Source: JAGOTP01 sp964582475 (GTDB lineage: Bacteria > Patescibacteriota > Patescibacteriia > 2-12-FULL-60-25). Taken from it: 64,000 nucleotides of DNA. Below the pieces are notes generated by a model, which made no database searches, was not told where the DNA came from, and saw only the letters and a list, made by a program, of their open reading frames with translations. How positions within the stretch are numbered: position 1 is the stretch's first letter; the number at the start of each line of letters is the position of its first letter. Shown one piece after another: positions 43,094 through 51,447 of the stretch. The stretch covers positions 1 to 64,000 of the forward strand of contig CAZOQS010000003.1 in assembly GCA_964582475.1 (NCBI GenBank), written 5' to 3'. The position numbers were made by a program, and so were the translations under genes.

Positions 43094-43610
43094 TTGCTTA
43101 CACAACTTTTCTCGATCTCTGCAGCGTTTTGGAGGGTTCCCAGCCGCCGCTGGACCAAGATCGTTGTTTGACTCTCCTGGGCCACGGCTCGGGCGCCTCA
43201 TTCACCTTCTTGCGGTCTATCGGGTCTTCGGACCATTGATAGCCACCTTCCACCCTCCAAAACGCTGACGAGATCGAACAAGAGATAAAGAGGACGACCT
43301 TCTTAGGAAACCGAACACGGCCACTTAAGAAGCAGGATGACGAAGATAGGTTCGGTGGCTACGGCTACCTCCCCCATCGCTAGTCCTCCACACGTCCCAC
43401 CGCGTCTTCGACGCTTCGGGACTTTCACCTCTTTATCTTTGGTTCGATCCGTTTGCCTTCAAAACACGGGCTGGTCATCCCGAGCTCAGCTCGGCGAGCT
43501 ACGCATTTTACTGTCTCTGGCGCTTCAGTCAGACGCAGCTTCGCTATGGCTCGTAACGCTTGCGGCTTCGTGCCAAGAGAGTGTTGATGATCAACCCGTG
43601 TTTTTAAACA
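43094..43610 (+). ncRNA. Large unassigned structured RNA (~500 nt, three domains)
   Basis: No good ORF, consensus promoter at the 5' end, terminator-like end CCCGTGTTTTT. Domain A: CGATCTC and CAGCGTTTTGGAGGGT (43113-43137) pair with 43252-43276, 23 bp with one 2-nt mismatch, enclosing a UUCG-capped hairpin at 43223-43234. Domain B: GATCGAAC plus AGATAAAGAGG (43272-43293) pair with 43428-43449, enclosing a UACG-capped hairpin and GTCCC/GGGAC. Domain C: AAAACACGGG and TGGTCATC (43461-43479) pair with 43586-43604, enclosing CCGAGCT/AGCTCGG. Domains A and B share GATCG, allowing a switch. I see no RNase P, tmRNA, SRP or group I/II hallmarks. Confidence 0.75.
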
Positions 43611-43665
43611 CACCACACATACTGCGCCGAGAGTCGGTTGCAATGTACGGAGAAGGAGCAACGCC

Positions 43666-44118
43666 ATGCCACTGTGGGAAACTAGCGAGACTCGTGCCGT
43701 CAGCGACCAGATCACGACCGTGGGCACCCTCAAGTTCTGGGAGAGCCTACTCTACCCAGACCAGAAGCCCGGGGAGCACATGATCGACGCGAGCAGCCGT
43801 GAGGCGCTCGTGCGGTCCACACTGAAGACCCTGAACCAGCCGAACGATGCCGGAGCCTACGTGCGAGTGTCGGGCCCAGACTCGGAGGCCATTGAGCTTG
43901 CACCCGGGTACGAGAGCGGCGAGTGGTGGAACATTCTCCACTTCGAGCTCCAGTACTACACCCCCGAACGCGGGTGGTGGTACGTGAACATCACCTTCGA
44001 GATCGAAGGCGGGCAGGTGTCGAGCCCCTACCTCGAGGTTTGCGGCAAGCGCGGGCCCCTGCCCGAGCGCTTCCGCAAGGCCTTCGAACAGGCGGAGATC
44101 GAGATCCCCGCCATCTGA
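43666..44118 (+). CDS. Orphan soluble protein (cassette 9)
   Basis: 150 residues starting MPLWETSETRAVSD after GGAGAAGGAG (7-nt spacing). Trp/Tyr-rich beta region (GEWWNILHFELQYYTPERGWWYV-type, ~90-115), one Cys, no signal. No family recognised. It is the only cassette here preceded by a large RNA gene on the same strand, ending ~55 nt upstream; it may be transcribed by read-through or from a weak promoter. A perfect GC hairpin and T-run follow. Confidence 0.75.
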   Translation: MPLWETSETRAVSDQITTVGTLKFWESLLYPDQKPGEHMIDASSREALVRSTLKTLNQPNDAGAYVRVSGPDSEAIELAPGYESGEWWNILHFELQYYTPERGWWYVNITFEIEGGQVSSPYLEVCGKRGPLPERFRKAFEQAEIEIPAI

Positions 44119-44167
44119 CACAACCCCATCGCCAGACCTTCCTCGGATGCACTGGCCATCCAACGAC

Positions 44168-44208
44168 ACCCCGCTCAGACCGAACTCTCGGTCACCAACG
44201 AGCGGGGT
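44168..44208 (+). terminator. Terminator of cassette 9
   Basis: ACCCCGCTC / GAGCGGGGT enclosing ACCGA/TCGGT, followed by GAAGTCATTTTT. Confidence 0.8.
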
Positions 44209-44209
44209 G

Positions 44210-44430
44210 AAGTCATTTTTAGAAAAATTTAGATCTTCGATTGCTTGACCAAAGGCAAAAAATTTCGTAACCTCGATTGAACCTGAGGAGCCAAAATCGT
44301 CTTTCCGATTGCGGATCGCTGTACGCCATTCTTGAGGGGCCAACGATGCGGTTTCTTTGGAGTCTTCCAAACAAACTCTCTGCGTCACCGGAATCTCATT
44401 CTCGCGCGTGATAGCGCTTCGCAGTCAGGA
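44210..44430 (-). pseudogene. Remnant of a backbone gene downstream of the RodZ-like gene
   Basis: A minus-strand frame without ATG opens after a TGA and reads EIPVTQRVCLEDSKE, then WRTAIRNRKDDFG and KFFAFGQAIEDLNF before running into the 3' hairpin of cassette 9. Composition and codons look coding and backbone-like. It may be the 5' part of a gene broken by insertion, with the remnant at 41603-41765 as a possible 3' part. Unproven. Confidence 0.35.
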
Positions 44431-44445
44431 AGAGGATTTTTTTGT

Positions 44446-45132
44446 TTACGGCGTGTCTGCCGTTCGCTGATAAAAGACGTGACGAATCGCTTCGGCCGTC
44501 TTGCCACGCCGCTTTTTTGCCTGAATCACAATGACCGTCGGACCCGAAGGAATATCGATCGAAAGAGTGAAATGCCCATCCGCTTCAACAATCGCTGGAC
44601 GACCGTTGATTGAGACCGTCGCATCTGGCTCCGTTTTTCCTTGAATGTCGGCTACCGGACGAGCGAGACGCTCCCCTTCTTTCGGCATCTCAATCGAAAG
44701 TGAAGGAGCAGCTGTCACCGCTCGTACCTGATAAAAGACGTAGCCTCCGATCAGGCCTGCAAACAAACACAACCCAACGGCCGCGAGAACACGCGACCAA
44801 ACAGTAAAGTCAAACCAACGCACGCGCACGAGCGGCATCAGCTCCTGCGTTGTGCGTTCGCGTGTCTCAATCTTCAGACTTGCTCGGTATTTTTGAAGAT
44901 AGTACGTTTGCTGAATGGCGTAGATCCCGAGATACGTACGGAAAACGTGCTCAAAATAAAGCGGATCGGAAATCTCTTCCCAACGCTCTTCTTCCAGCGA
45001 TCGGATCGATCCTTCAGACACCTTGCTTAGGTTCGCTGCTTCAGCGCGGGTAAGGCCTGCTTTGGTACGCAGTTCAATCAAATCGTGGCCCAAGCCCCCT
45101 CCCGGATGAATGCGCTTTTGGATAAACCCCAT
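44446..45132 (-). CDS. RodZ-like HTH membrane protein
   Basis: 228 residues: HTH_25-type helix-turn-helix (~10-75, ELRTKAGLTRAEAANLSKVSEGSI), one transmembrane helix (~118-138), then an outside Ig-like/glucodextranase-like domain (PVADIQGKTEPDATVSINGRP). RodZ links MreB-type cytoskeleton to the envelope; MreB is not in the window. Lies 9 bp after ftsK on the same strand. Confidence 0.85.
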   Translation of the reverse strand: MGFIQKRIHPGGGLGHDLIELRTKAGLTRAEAANLSKVSEGSIRSLEEERWEEISDPLYFEHVFRTYLGIYAIQQTYYLQKYRASLKIETRERTTQELMPLVRVRWFDFTVWSRVLAAVGLCLFAGLIGGYVFYQVRAVTAAPSLSIEMPKEGERLARPVADIQGKTEPDATVSINGRPAIVEADGHFTLSIDIPSGPTVIVIQAKKRRGKTAEAIRHVFYQRTADTP

Positions 45133-45141
45133 ACACCCGCA

Positions 45142-47418
45142 TTATAACTCCTGCTCTGGCTCCGCTTCAGCAGAATCATTTTCAAGCTCCAACTGTCGTC
45201 CAAAATCTGCTTTTAAAATTTCACGCGGCTTCGCTCCGTCTGCCGGGCCAATGAATCCTTGTTGCTCAAGAAGATCAAGTAAACGAGCGGCACGGGCATA
45301 CCCTACTTTCAATCGACGTTGAAGAAGAGAAGCGGAGGCTTTGCCGGCACGAATGATTTCTTCTTTCGCATCTGGAAGAAGTGGATCATCATCTTCGCCA
45401 TCCCCTCCTGCACCGCCACCGAAACTGGTAGAGCTGCCCGACCCATTACTCGCACGCTGCGTCACACTGAAGTCGTAATCCGCAGGATCGTATTTTGACT
45501 TGATGTACTCAACGACACGGGAAATTTCAGTATCAGAGATAAACGCACCTTGAATACGTTTTGGCGTCGCCAGTTCAGCCGTTGAAAGCAACATATCTCC
45601 GCGACCAATCAGCTTATCTGCTCCTTGTTGATCAAGAATCGTGCGCGAGTCGGTAGACGACGCAACAGCGAACGCGATACGCGCAGGGACGTTCGCTTTG
45701 ATCAAACCGGTAATGACATCGACCGATGGACGCTGTGTCGCCAGAATCAAGTGAATACCGACGGCGCGCGCCATCTGAGCTAAGCGGACAATTGGTCCTT
45801 CGATCTCAGAAGACGAAGTTGCCATCAAGTCTGCCAACTCGTCGATGAAGATAGCTAGATACGGAATCTTCTCTTCAACACGTGCGTTGTAGCTTGCAAG
45901 ATCACGCGCCCCGACTTTCGAGAGCAGGTCATATCGATGGTCCATCTCACGCAAAGCCCACTTCAGTGCGTTCACCGTCTCCGCCGTCTTTGTGATAACG
46001 GGCGTTACCAAGTGCGGTAAGCCGTTATAGATCTGAAGTTCAACGCGCTTCGGGTCCACCATGATGAACTTCATCTCACCCGGACTGAAGGTGTAGAGCA
46101 GCGTCATGATAATGACGTTCAAACAGACAGATTTCCCAGAACCTGTCGCTCCAGCGACCAGCAAGTGCGGCATGCGGCCAAGATCCGCTGTCCAAGGCTT
46201 GCCTGCGACGTCTTTTCCAAGAACAAAGTGTAGACCTCCTGGTTTACGTTCACGGAATTCTTTCGATTCAAGGATTTCACGCATCCCAACGGTTGCCACC
46301 GACTGGTTTGGAACCTCAATACCCACCAAGGATTTACCCGGGATAGGTGCCTCGATACGGATCGGATGCGCAGCAAGTGCGAGCGCTAAGTCGTTATGAA
46401 GTCCAGTCAGACGCGAAAGCTTCACTCCATCAGAGGGCTTCAACGTGAACTGGGTAACTGTTGGTCCGACAGAGACTTCTGCCATTTCGACCGGAATCCC
46501 AAACTTATCTAGCGTCCGACGAATAACTTCACGGTTATGCGAAATATCTCCCGAGGTTGGCTTTTGATCGCGACGATCGAGTAAATCGAGCGGAATCTCG
46601 ATCTTTGGATATTGCTTCTTTGGTTTCGTGACCAAGACCGGAGCAGGCGTCTCCTCTCCGTCCTCTTCTCCTTCTTCCACTTCCCCCTCCTCCTCTTCAA
46701 GATCCTCGTCCTCTTCTTCTGATTCTCCCTCTGGGAGCTCTTCCTCCTCAGCCTCCGGCGTTATGAGGGTCGGCTGAAAGGCGGGGCTCTGGTCGTAGCC
46801 AGGCGAGAAGACAGCGGAAGAAGCGGAGCTTTTTTGTTCACGAACACGGATAAGCTGCTTCACTGGCCAGGAAATACCGTGAATAACAACCACCGCTGCC
46901 CGCTTAACCCATTCAATAATTGTTCGGATATCTTCGATCGTGAGATTGAAGATTAAGAGGACAGAGATGACAAAGAGCGCTCCGAACAAGATGCGTACAC
47001 CCCAAAGACCGAGCGAACTCACGAGCGGCGTCGCGAGCAAGTATCCAAGCTTCCCTCCAACCGCACGTACCACCTGATCTGGCACCGGACCACCTCCTGG
47101 AACGGCCAGAATATGCATGAATGGATTCAGCGACAGGAAGAACAAACACAATCCAATTGCGTTCTTCACGTGGAGCTGAAATCGATCAGGTGCAGCCAAG
47201 TGGTATGCAACCGCGAGCGAAATGAACGGCAAAAAGAATCGATCCCAACCAAATACCCAGGTTAAACCACTATCCAAACGAGCTCCGACCGATCCTCCTA
47301 AATCGAACATTCCGAAAAACAGAAGAAGCGAGAACGCGCATAGAAAAACTACGGCAACGCTTCGCTTCGTTTCTGGATCAAGCTTTACAGCAAAGGAGGA
47401 GCGCTTTCGTCTGGCCAT
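45142..47418 (-). CDS. ftsK: DNA translocase FtsK
   Basis: 758 residues: four N-terminal transmembrane helices (~20-170), a very acidic linker (~230-270), then the motor with Walker A GATGSGKSV, Walker B IFIDELADLM, and a C-terminal gamma winged helix (ASASLLQRRLKVGYARAARLLDLLE). Pumps chromosome DNA through the division septum. Forms a unit with the RodZ-like gene. Confidence 0.95.
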   Translation of the reverse strand: MARRKRSSFAVKLDPETKRSVAVVFLCAFSLLLFFGMFDLGGSVGARLDSGLTWVFGWDRFFLPFISLAVAYHLAAPDRFQLHVKNAIGLCLFFLSLNPFMHILAVPGGGPVPDQVVRAVGGKLGYLLATPLVSSLGLWGVRILFGALFVISVLLIFNLTIEDIRTIIEWVKRAAVVVIHGISWPVKQLIRVREQKSSASSAVFSPGYDQSPAFQPTLITPEAEEEELPEGESEEEDEDLEEEEGEVEEGEEDGEETPAPVLVTKPKKQYPKIEIPLDLLDRRDQKPTSGDISHNREVIRRTLDKFGIPVEMAEVSVGPTVTQFTLKPSDGVKLSRLTGLHNDLALALAAHPIRIEAPIPGKSLVGIEVPNQSVATVGMREILESKEFRERKPGGLHFVLGKDVAGKPWTADLGRMPHLLVAGATGSGKSVCLNVIIMTLLYTFSPGEMKFIMVDPKRVELQIYNGLPHLVTPVITKTAETVNALKWALREMDHRYDLLSKVGARDLASYNARVEEKIPYLAIFIDELADLMATSSSEIEGPIVRLAQMARAVGIHLILATQRPSVDVITGLIKANVPARIAFAVASSTDSRTILDQQGADKLIGRGDMLLSTAELATPKRIQGAFISDTEISRVVEYIKSKYDPADYDFSVTQRASNGSGSSTSFGGGAGGDGEDDDPLLPDAKEEIIRAGKASASLLQRRLKVGYARAARLLDLLEQQGFIGPADGAKPREILKADFGRQLELENDSAEAEPEQEL

Positions 47419-47459
47419 GATAAGAGAGATTGTACCCGTCCTGCCCGCTTCTGACGAGA

Positions 47460-48557
47460 TCAGCTAACCGCGCCTTCTTCTTTTTCATCCTCGTCCTCTT
47501 CGTCGTCCTTTCCACGGCCGGTCACGCTACCCGCCTGATCATCTTCACGCGACTGCCAAGTCTCGAGACACTTCTGACGAATTTGCGCCAACAATTCTGG
47601 CTTATCTCGAAGCGCTTGCTTCGCCGTCTCTCGACCAACTCCAAGCTTCTCTTCGGCATAGGAATAAGTATTTCCAGACTTCGCGACGACTCCAAGATCG
47701 ACACCTGCATCCAACATATCACCTGAAATCGAGATCCCTTCGTTATACATGATGTCGAATTCACAGGTGCGGAACGGAGCCGCGACCTTGTTCTTCACGA
47801 TTTTGATCTTCACGCGGTTTCCAATGATCTTTTCGGCGACCTTGATATGGGCCGCACGACGAATTTCAATACGCATCGACGAGTAGAACTTCAGCGCGTT
47901 CCCACCAGTCGTTGTTTCTGGGTTGCCGAAGACAATTCCGATCTTCTGACGAATCTGGTTCAAGAAGATAACCACGGTGTTGGAGCGAGAAATGATCGCC
48001 GTGAGTTTGCGTAGAGCCTGGCTCATGAGACGAGCCTGCAATCCCATATGTTGATCACCCATCTCACCTTCGATTTCTGCGCGTGGTGTAAGCGCCGCGA
48101 CGGAGTCGATCACAATCACGTCAACGGCATTTGAACGGACAAGTGTTTCGACGATATCGAGCGCCTGTTCTCCATTATCTGGCTGGGAGATGAGCAGTTG
48201 ATCGACTTTCACACCGACTTTGCGAGCATAGTCTGGATCGAGCGCGTGTTCCGCATCAACGAACGCAGCAACTCCCCCAAGCTTCTGTGCTTCCGCAACA
48301 ATATGCATGGCCAACGTCGTCTTTCCAGATGCTTCTGGACCAAAGATTTCAACGATTCTGCCGCGTGGCACACCAAAAACACCAAGCGCCAAGTCGAGCG
48401 ACAGACAACCCGTTGGAATAGCAGCAACCTGCATTTTACGAGCTTCCCCCAGACGCATGATCGAGCCTTCTCCAAATTTTTCCTTAATCTGATCGATCGC
48501 GCCTTGGACAGCGAGTCCGCGACCGTCCGCTTGTGCTTCAGAAGATTTACGAGCCAT
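47460..48557 (-). CDS. recA: Recombinase RecA
   Basis: 365 residues from ATG 48557 (MARKSSEAQADG). Walker A GPEASGKTT, IDSVAALTPRAEIEGEMGD, loop L2 NQIRQKIGIVFGNPETTTGG, acidic C-terminal tail (KDDEEDEDEKEEG). Forms filaments on single-stranded DNA for recombination and repair. No intein. No LexA-type operator was noticed upstream. Confidence 0.97.
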   Translation of the reverse strand: MARKSSEAQADGRGLAVQGAIDQIKEKFGEGSIMRLGEARKMQVAAIPTGCLSLDLALGVFGVPRGRIVEIFGPEASGKTTLAMHIVAEAQKLGGVAAFVDAEHALDPDYARKVGVKVDQLLISQPDNGEQALDIVETLVRSNAVDVIVIDSVAALTPRAEIEGEMGDQHMGLQARLMSQALRKLTAIISRSNTVVIFLNQIRQKIGIVFGNPETTTGGNALKFYSSMRIEIRRAAHIKVAEKIIGNRVKIKIVKNKVAAPFRTCEFDIMYNEGISISGDMLDAGVDLGVVAKSGNTYSYAEEKLGVGRETAKQALRDKPELLAQIRQKCLETWQSREDDQAGSVTGRGKDDEEDEDEKEEGAVS

Positions 48558-48724
48558 AAAGTTCAAATGAAAGAGTGTTCTATTTATGTTCTATATCGTA
48601 CCTTGTTTACTTAAGATTGCAAACGTATTTATCCACATTCGTTTTTCGTTAGATACGCGCAAGCCCCCAAGCGGAGTGACCGTTCGAGAGGGCGCGAAAG
48701 AAAGAAGAGAACCGAGATTCTTGT

Positions 48725-50836
48725 TTACGGCAGTTGATGGCGACTGTCCGGACCGACATTCACGCAGGGCAGACCGCTCGAGGGGCCGCGATAGAGTTCG
48801 CGTCCGCTCGGGAGCTCCGAGATGCGCCATTCGATGCCCAGCCGTGGGTTGCAGAGCATGGGCCAGTTGTCGATCGTGGGGATGTTCCCGCGGTCACCCA
48901 GGGTTGAATGAGAGGGTGAGAAGAACGTTCCCACGAAGATGCGGTAGACCATGTTCGTATCGCAGCGGTACCAACCGCTTCCCTGTGCAGCCATCCTGGT
49001 TTGATCGACACCCGTCGCATTCAAGCAACGGATGCGCTCCCACCAATGATCGCGTAGGTTGTAGGGTTCCGTCGGTTGCCAGCCTTCGCTGTCGGTTGCC
49101 AGACGGAACTCGTAGCGCATGACTGCGCCCGCAGGTGTAACTCCTCCAGGAGGAGGCTCACCGACGTCGGGGATACCCACATCGGATACACCCGCGTCGA
49201 CCCTCATGACGCTCGCATCCATCGACGGCGTTCCCGCGTCAGGTGGAGGATTGTTGCAAACGCCCGCATCAACGAAGACCGGGGTCGCATCGATACCGGC
49301 ATCTCGTACGGGGGTGACACCGAGATCATTTGGAACGCCCGCATCAACGAAGACCGGAACGTCTCGCGGGAGAGGAACATCCACCGTTGCATCAACGACC
49401 ACGTCGACGCCAGCGGAAACATCCGGGCGCAGAGCTGCGTCGATCGGCGCCACACCGGCGTCAATCATGGACGTGGGAGCGCTCGAGCAGCGCCACAGAT
49501 CCTCCGGTCGAATAACTTCGCCCAGGGGACCCGCCAGAGCATCGAGGACGGAGGAGTCCACATCGATGATCCAGGTTTCGCCGTAACCGAGCGCGAGGAA
49601 CGTCGACCAGTCGAAGATCGGCCGGCGGCGGCCCTGCGACACAACGTAGACCGCGCTCTGACCCGTCGCTTTCACGAGCGAACCTTCGCGCAGTCGGCGG
49701 GGTCCGAGATCGCGGTAGCGCGTGAGGAAGGCAGACTGCCCACCCGACGGGCGCGTTTCGACTTGCGTACCCACCCAGCCCCAGGAATCGAACGCCTGCT
49801 GAGCCAGAAAGGTGTAACGGACCGGCGACGGCGCCTCCGCGTATTCGTAGACGGTGGAGCTTCCTTCGAAGCGGACGAGACGGTGACCGTTCGTGCGCTC
49901 GAGCGAAAGACCTGCCACTGTCATGCAGGCGACTTCGGCCGGAACCCCCGAGACAACCCGGGAACCGAACCGTTCATCGCGCAGCACGTCGTCCGGCAGT
50001 CGTGCGAGCACGCCCTCCGAAGCAACGAGCCAGGTTTGGCCGTCGATCGAGAGGACCGTTCCCGGCGGATGCCAGGTCGCCATCGATCTCGTTGCTGCAC
50101 GACGCAGCAGCGCAGTCATGAACAGCTCGGGATCGGCATACCAGCGGCGGCGGGTGCGCCCGGAATCGTATCCGGCGAACCAAGCCGTCGGATCAACACG
50201 AGCCGCTTCGGCCGCCGTCTGCAGTCGCACCCCGAGGTGCAGGTGTTCTTCGCCGTCTCCGTTATCAGCCGCGTGTTGCACGTAGCCGATCACCTGATCC
50301 GGACGAACCGTGTCACCATCGCGCCAAGACAGCTGTGCGCCGCCCGTGCGGAGCGTCGTGGCCCGCAGGTGTCCGTAGATCGAGAGGAAGTCCTGGACGG
50401 ACACCCGCTCCCCCACCCCGTTCGTGACCGTAATCGGCGAAGCGAGGTGATGTTCGAGGACGACCACGAGCGTGCCGTAGCCCGCCGCGGCCCGGTAGAT
50501 GCGGACCGTTCCGCAAGCGATCGGGTAGATCGCCGTTCCTTCGCGGAGGTCGATGTCACGTCCGATGTGGACGTCATCAACCAAGAACCCGCGTCCCGCG
50601 TAGAGCCGAGTGAACTCGGTCTCCGTGGTCGGGTGGCGCACCGTGGAGACAGTGCACGCCACGACCGACTGCGTGAGTGCGCCTTCACCTCCCGTGCCTT
50701 CAACCCGACCGTTGCCGCATCCCTCCATCTGGAAGAACAGGACGATGAGGAAGAAGTGGAGCGCCCAGCTGAAGCAGAACGCCCACGGCTCCATCCATGA
50801 ATACTCAACCTTCGCCAACCTCGCATATGCCTGCAT
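48725..50836 (-). CDS. M23 (LytM) peptidase with Asp-Ala-Gly-rich linker (cassette 10)
   Basis: 703 residues from the ATG after AAAGGG (MQAYARLAKVEYSW); an ATG 14 codons later is possible. A hydrophobic helix (~16-36) ends at Cys40, perhaps a lipobox. Zinc site of M23 endopeptidases is intact: His90 and Asp94 (HIGRD), His198 and His200 (HLHLG). Long middle region unassigned, then a low-complexity linker rich in VDAGV/DAGI units (~residues 480-560), then a ~130-residue Cys-containing C-terminal domain. It should cut cell-wall peptides. DAG linkers are typical of Myxococcota surface proteins (impression). GC-rich; no consensus promoter found. Confidence 0.88.
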   Translation of the reverse strand: MQAYARLAKVEYSWMEPWAFCFSWALHFFLIVLFFQMEGCGNGRVEGTGGEGALTQSVVACTVSTVRHPTTETEFTRLYAGRGFLVDDVHIGRDIDLREGTAIYPIACGTVRIYRAAAGYGTLVVVLEHHLASPITVTNGVGERVSVQDFLSIYGHLRATTLRTGGAQLSWRDGDTVRPDQVIGYVQHAADNGDGEEHLHLGVRLQTAAEAARVDPTAWFAGYDSGRTRRRWYADPELFMTALLRRAATRSMATWHPPGTVLSIDGQTWLVASEGVLARLPDDVLRDERFGSRVVSGVPAEVACMTVAGLSLERTNGHRLVRFEGSSTVYEYAEAPSPVRYTFLAQQAFDSWGWVGTQVETRPSGGQSAFLTRYRDLGPRRLREGSLVKATGQSAVYVVSQGRRRPIFDWSTFLALGYGETWIIDVDSSVLDALAGPLGEVIRPEDLWRCSSAPTSMIDAGVAPIDAALRPDVSAGVDVVVDATVDVPLPRDVPVFVDAGVPNDLGVTPVRDAGIDATPVFVDAGVCNNPPPDAGTPSMDASVMRVDAGVSDVGIPDVGEPPPGGVTPAGAVMRYEFRLATDSEGWQPTEPYNLRDHWWERIRCLNATGVDQTRMAAQGSGWYRCDTNMVYRIFVGTFFSPSHSTLGDRGNIPTIDNWPMLCNPRLGIEWRISELPSGRELYRGPSSGLPCVNVGPDSRHQLP

Positions 50837-51268
50837 GAATGACTGACCCTTTCTGCGTACTTCTCGACTGGACATCCCAGGTGCATTCGCTACGCGTCAC
50901 GAATGCAGGTAGGTGGGCAGACGATCTGAAACAAACAAGGAGCCAAAGGGCGAAGTGGACCGGAGGAAGAGGGCGACGAATGGGTCGGAACATTCGTCGC
51001 CGCCTGATTTCCTGCACACGTAGACAGATCAACTCATTCCGCAGTTCGCTCACTACGAACTAGTCGCTCAGGGAACACCTGCGGGAATGTGACTCGCCAC
51101 CTAAGTGACGGCCTATTTCCGTATGCAGTATTCTTTTGATTGACTCCAGAATGGAGAAAAAAGAGGAGCATCCCACCATCCACCAAAAGCCGTCTTGGCC
51201 TTCGATCGGAAACACGTGAAGCCGGTTATGTCCGCACGTCCTCCTCCGCACTCATCTTTTTTCTCTCT
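50837..51268. other. Intergenic region with two inverted repeats, no convincing gene
   Basis: Holds TGCATTCG/CGAATGCA (about 50880-50905) and GGCGACGAATG/CATTCGTCGCC (about 50970-51000), both upstream of the M23 gene. Short frames on both strands lack coding character. No consensus promoter recognised. Confidence 0.5.
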
Positions 51269-51418
51269 TCACTCACACTGTCTGCGCTGTACTCGGTCAC
51301 ACGACCTTATCTCTAGACTCAAGCAAATCTGATGCATCGTCAAACCAGCAATTTGAGCGCGCTGTTTGTATATCTTGGCTGTACGTTTTTTCGTCTCACA
51401 CACACTCGCATAATTCAT
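51269..51418 (-). CDS. Possible small basic protein (49 aa)
   Basis: ATG to TGA, 49 residues starting MNYASVCETKKRTAK, basic, with three Cys. An AAAGAAAGA precedes the ATG. 29 bp downstream of comEC. No family; could be chance. Confidence 0.3.
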   Translation of the reverse strand: MNYASVCETKKRTAKIYKQRAQIAGLTMHQICLSLEIRSCDRVQRRQCE

Positions 51419-51447
51419 TCTTTCTTTGAGCGACCTCTGCGGAAGTG

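Noticed and set aside
43094..43610. RNase P RNA, tmRNA, SRP RNA, or group I/II intron
   Set aside because: None of the invariant motifs that I know (GAGGAAAGUCC, ACAGAA, tRNA-like ends with a tag frame, GGAAGGAAGC, domain V) is visible on either strand. GGTTCGATCC here resembles a T-loop but lies in a domain-closing stem.
43747..44388. Minus-strand ORF of 213 residues antisense to cassette 9
   Set aside because: Only its first ~60 codons, outside the cassette, look coding; the rest is antisense to a gene with a good Shine-Dalgarno.
20228..48557. Inteins in NrdA, GyrA, RpoB or RecA
   Set aside because: All four run through their conserved motifs without splicing-domain insertions.
49076..50800. 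574-residue plus-strand ORF
   Set aside because: Antisense shadow of the M23 gene, caused by GC-rich codons.
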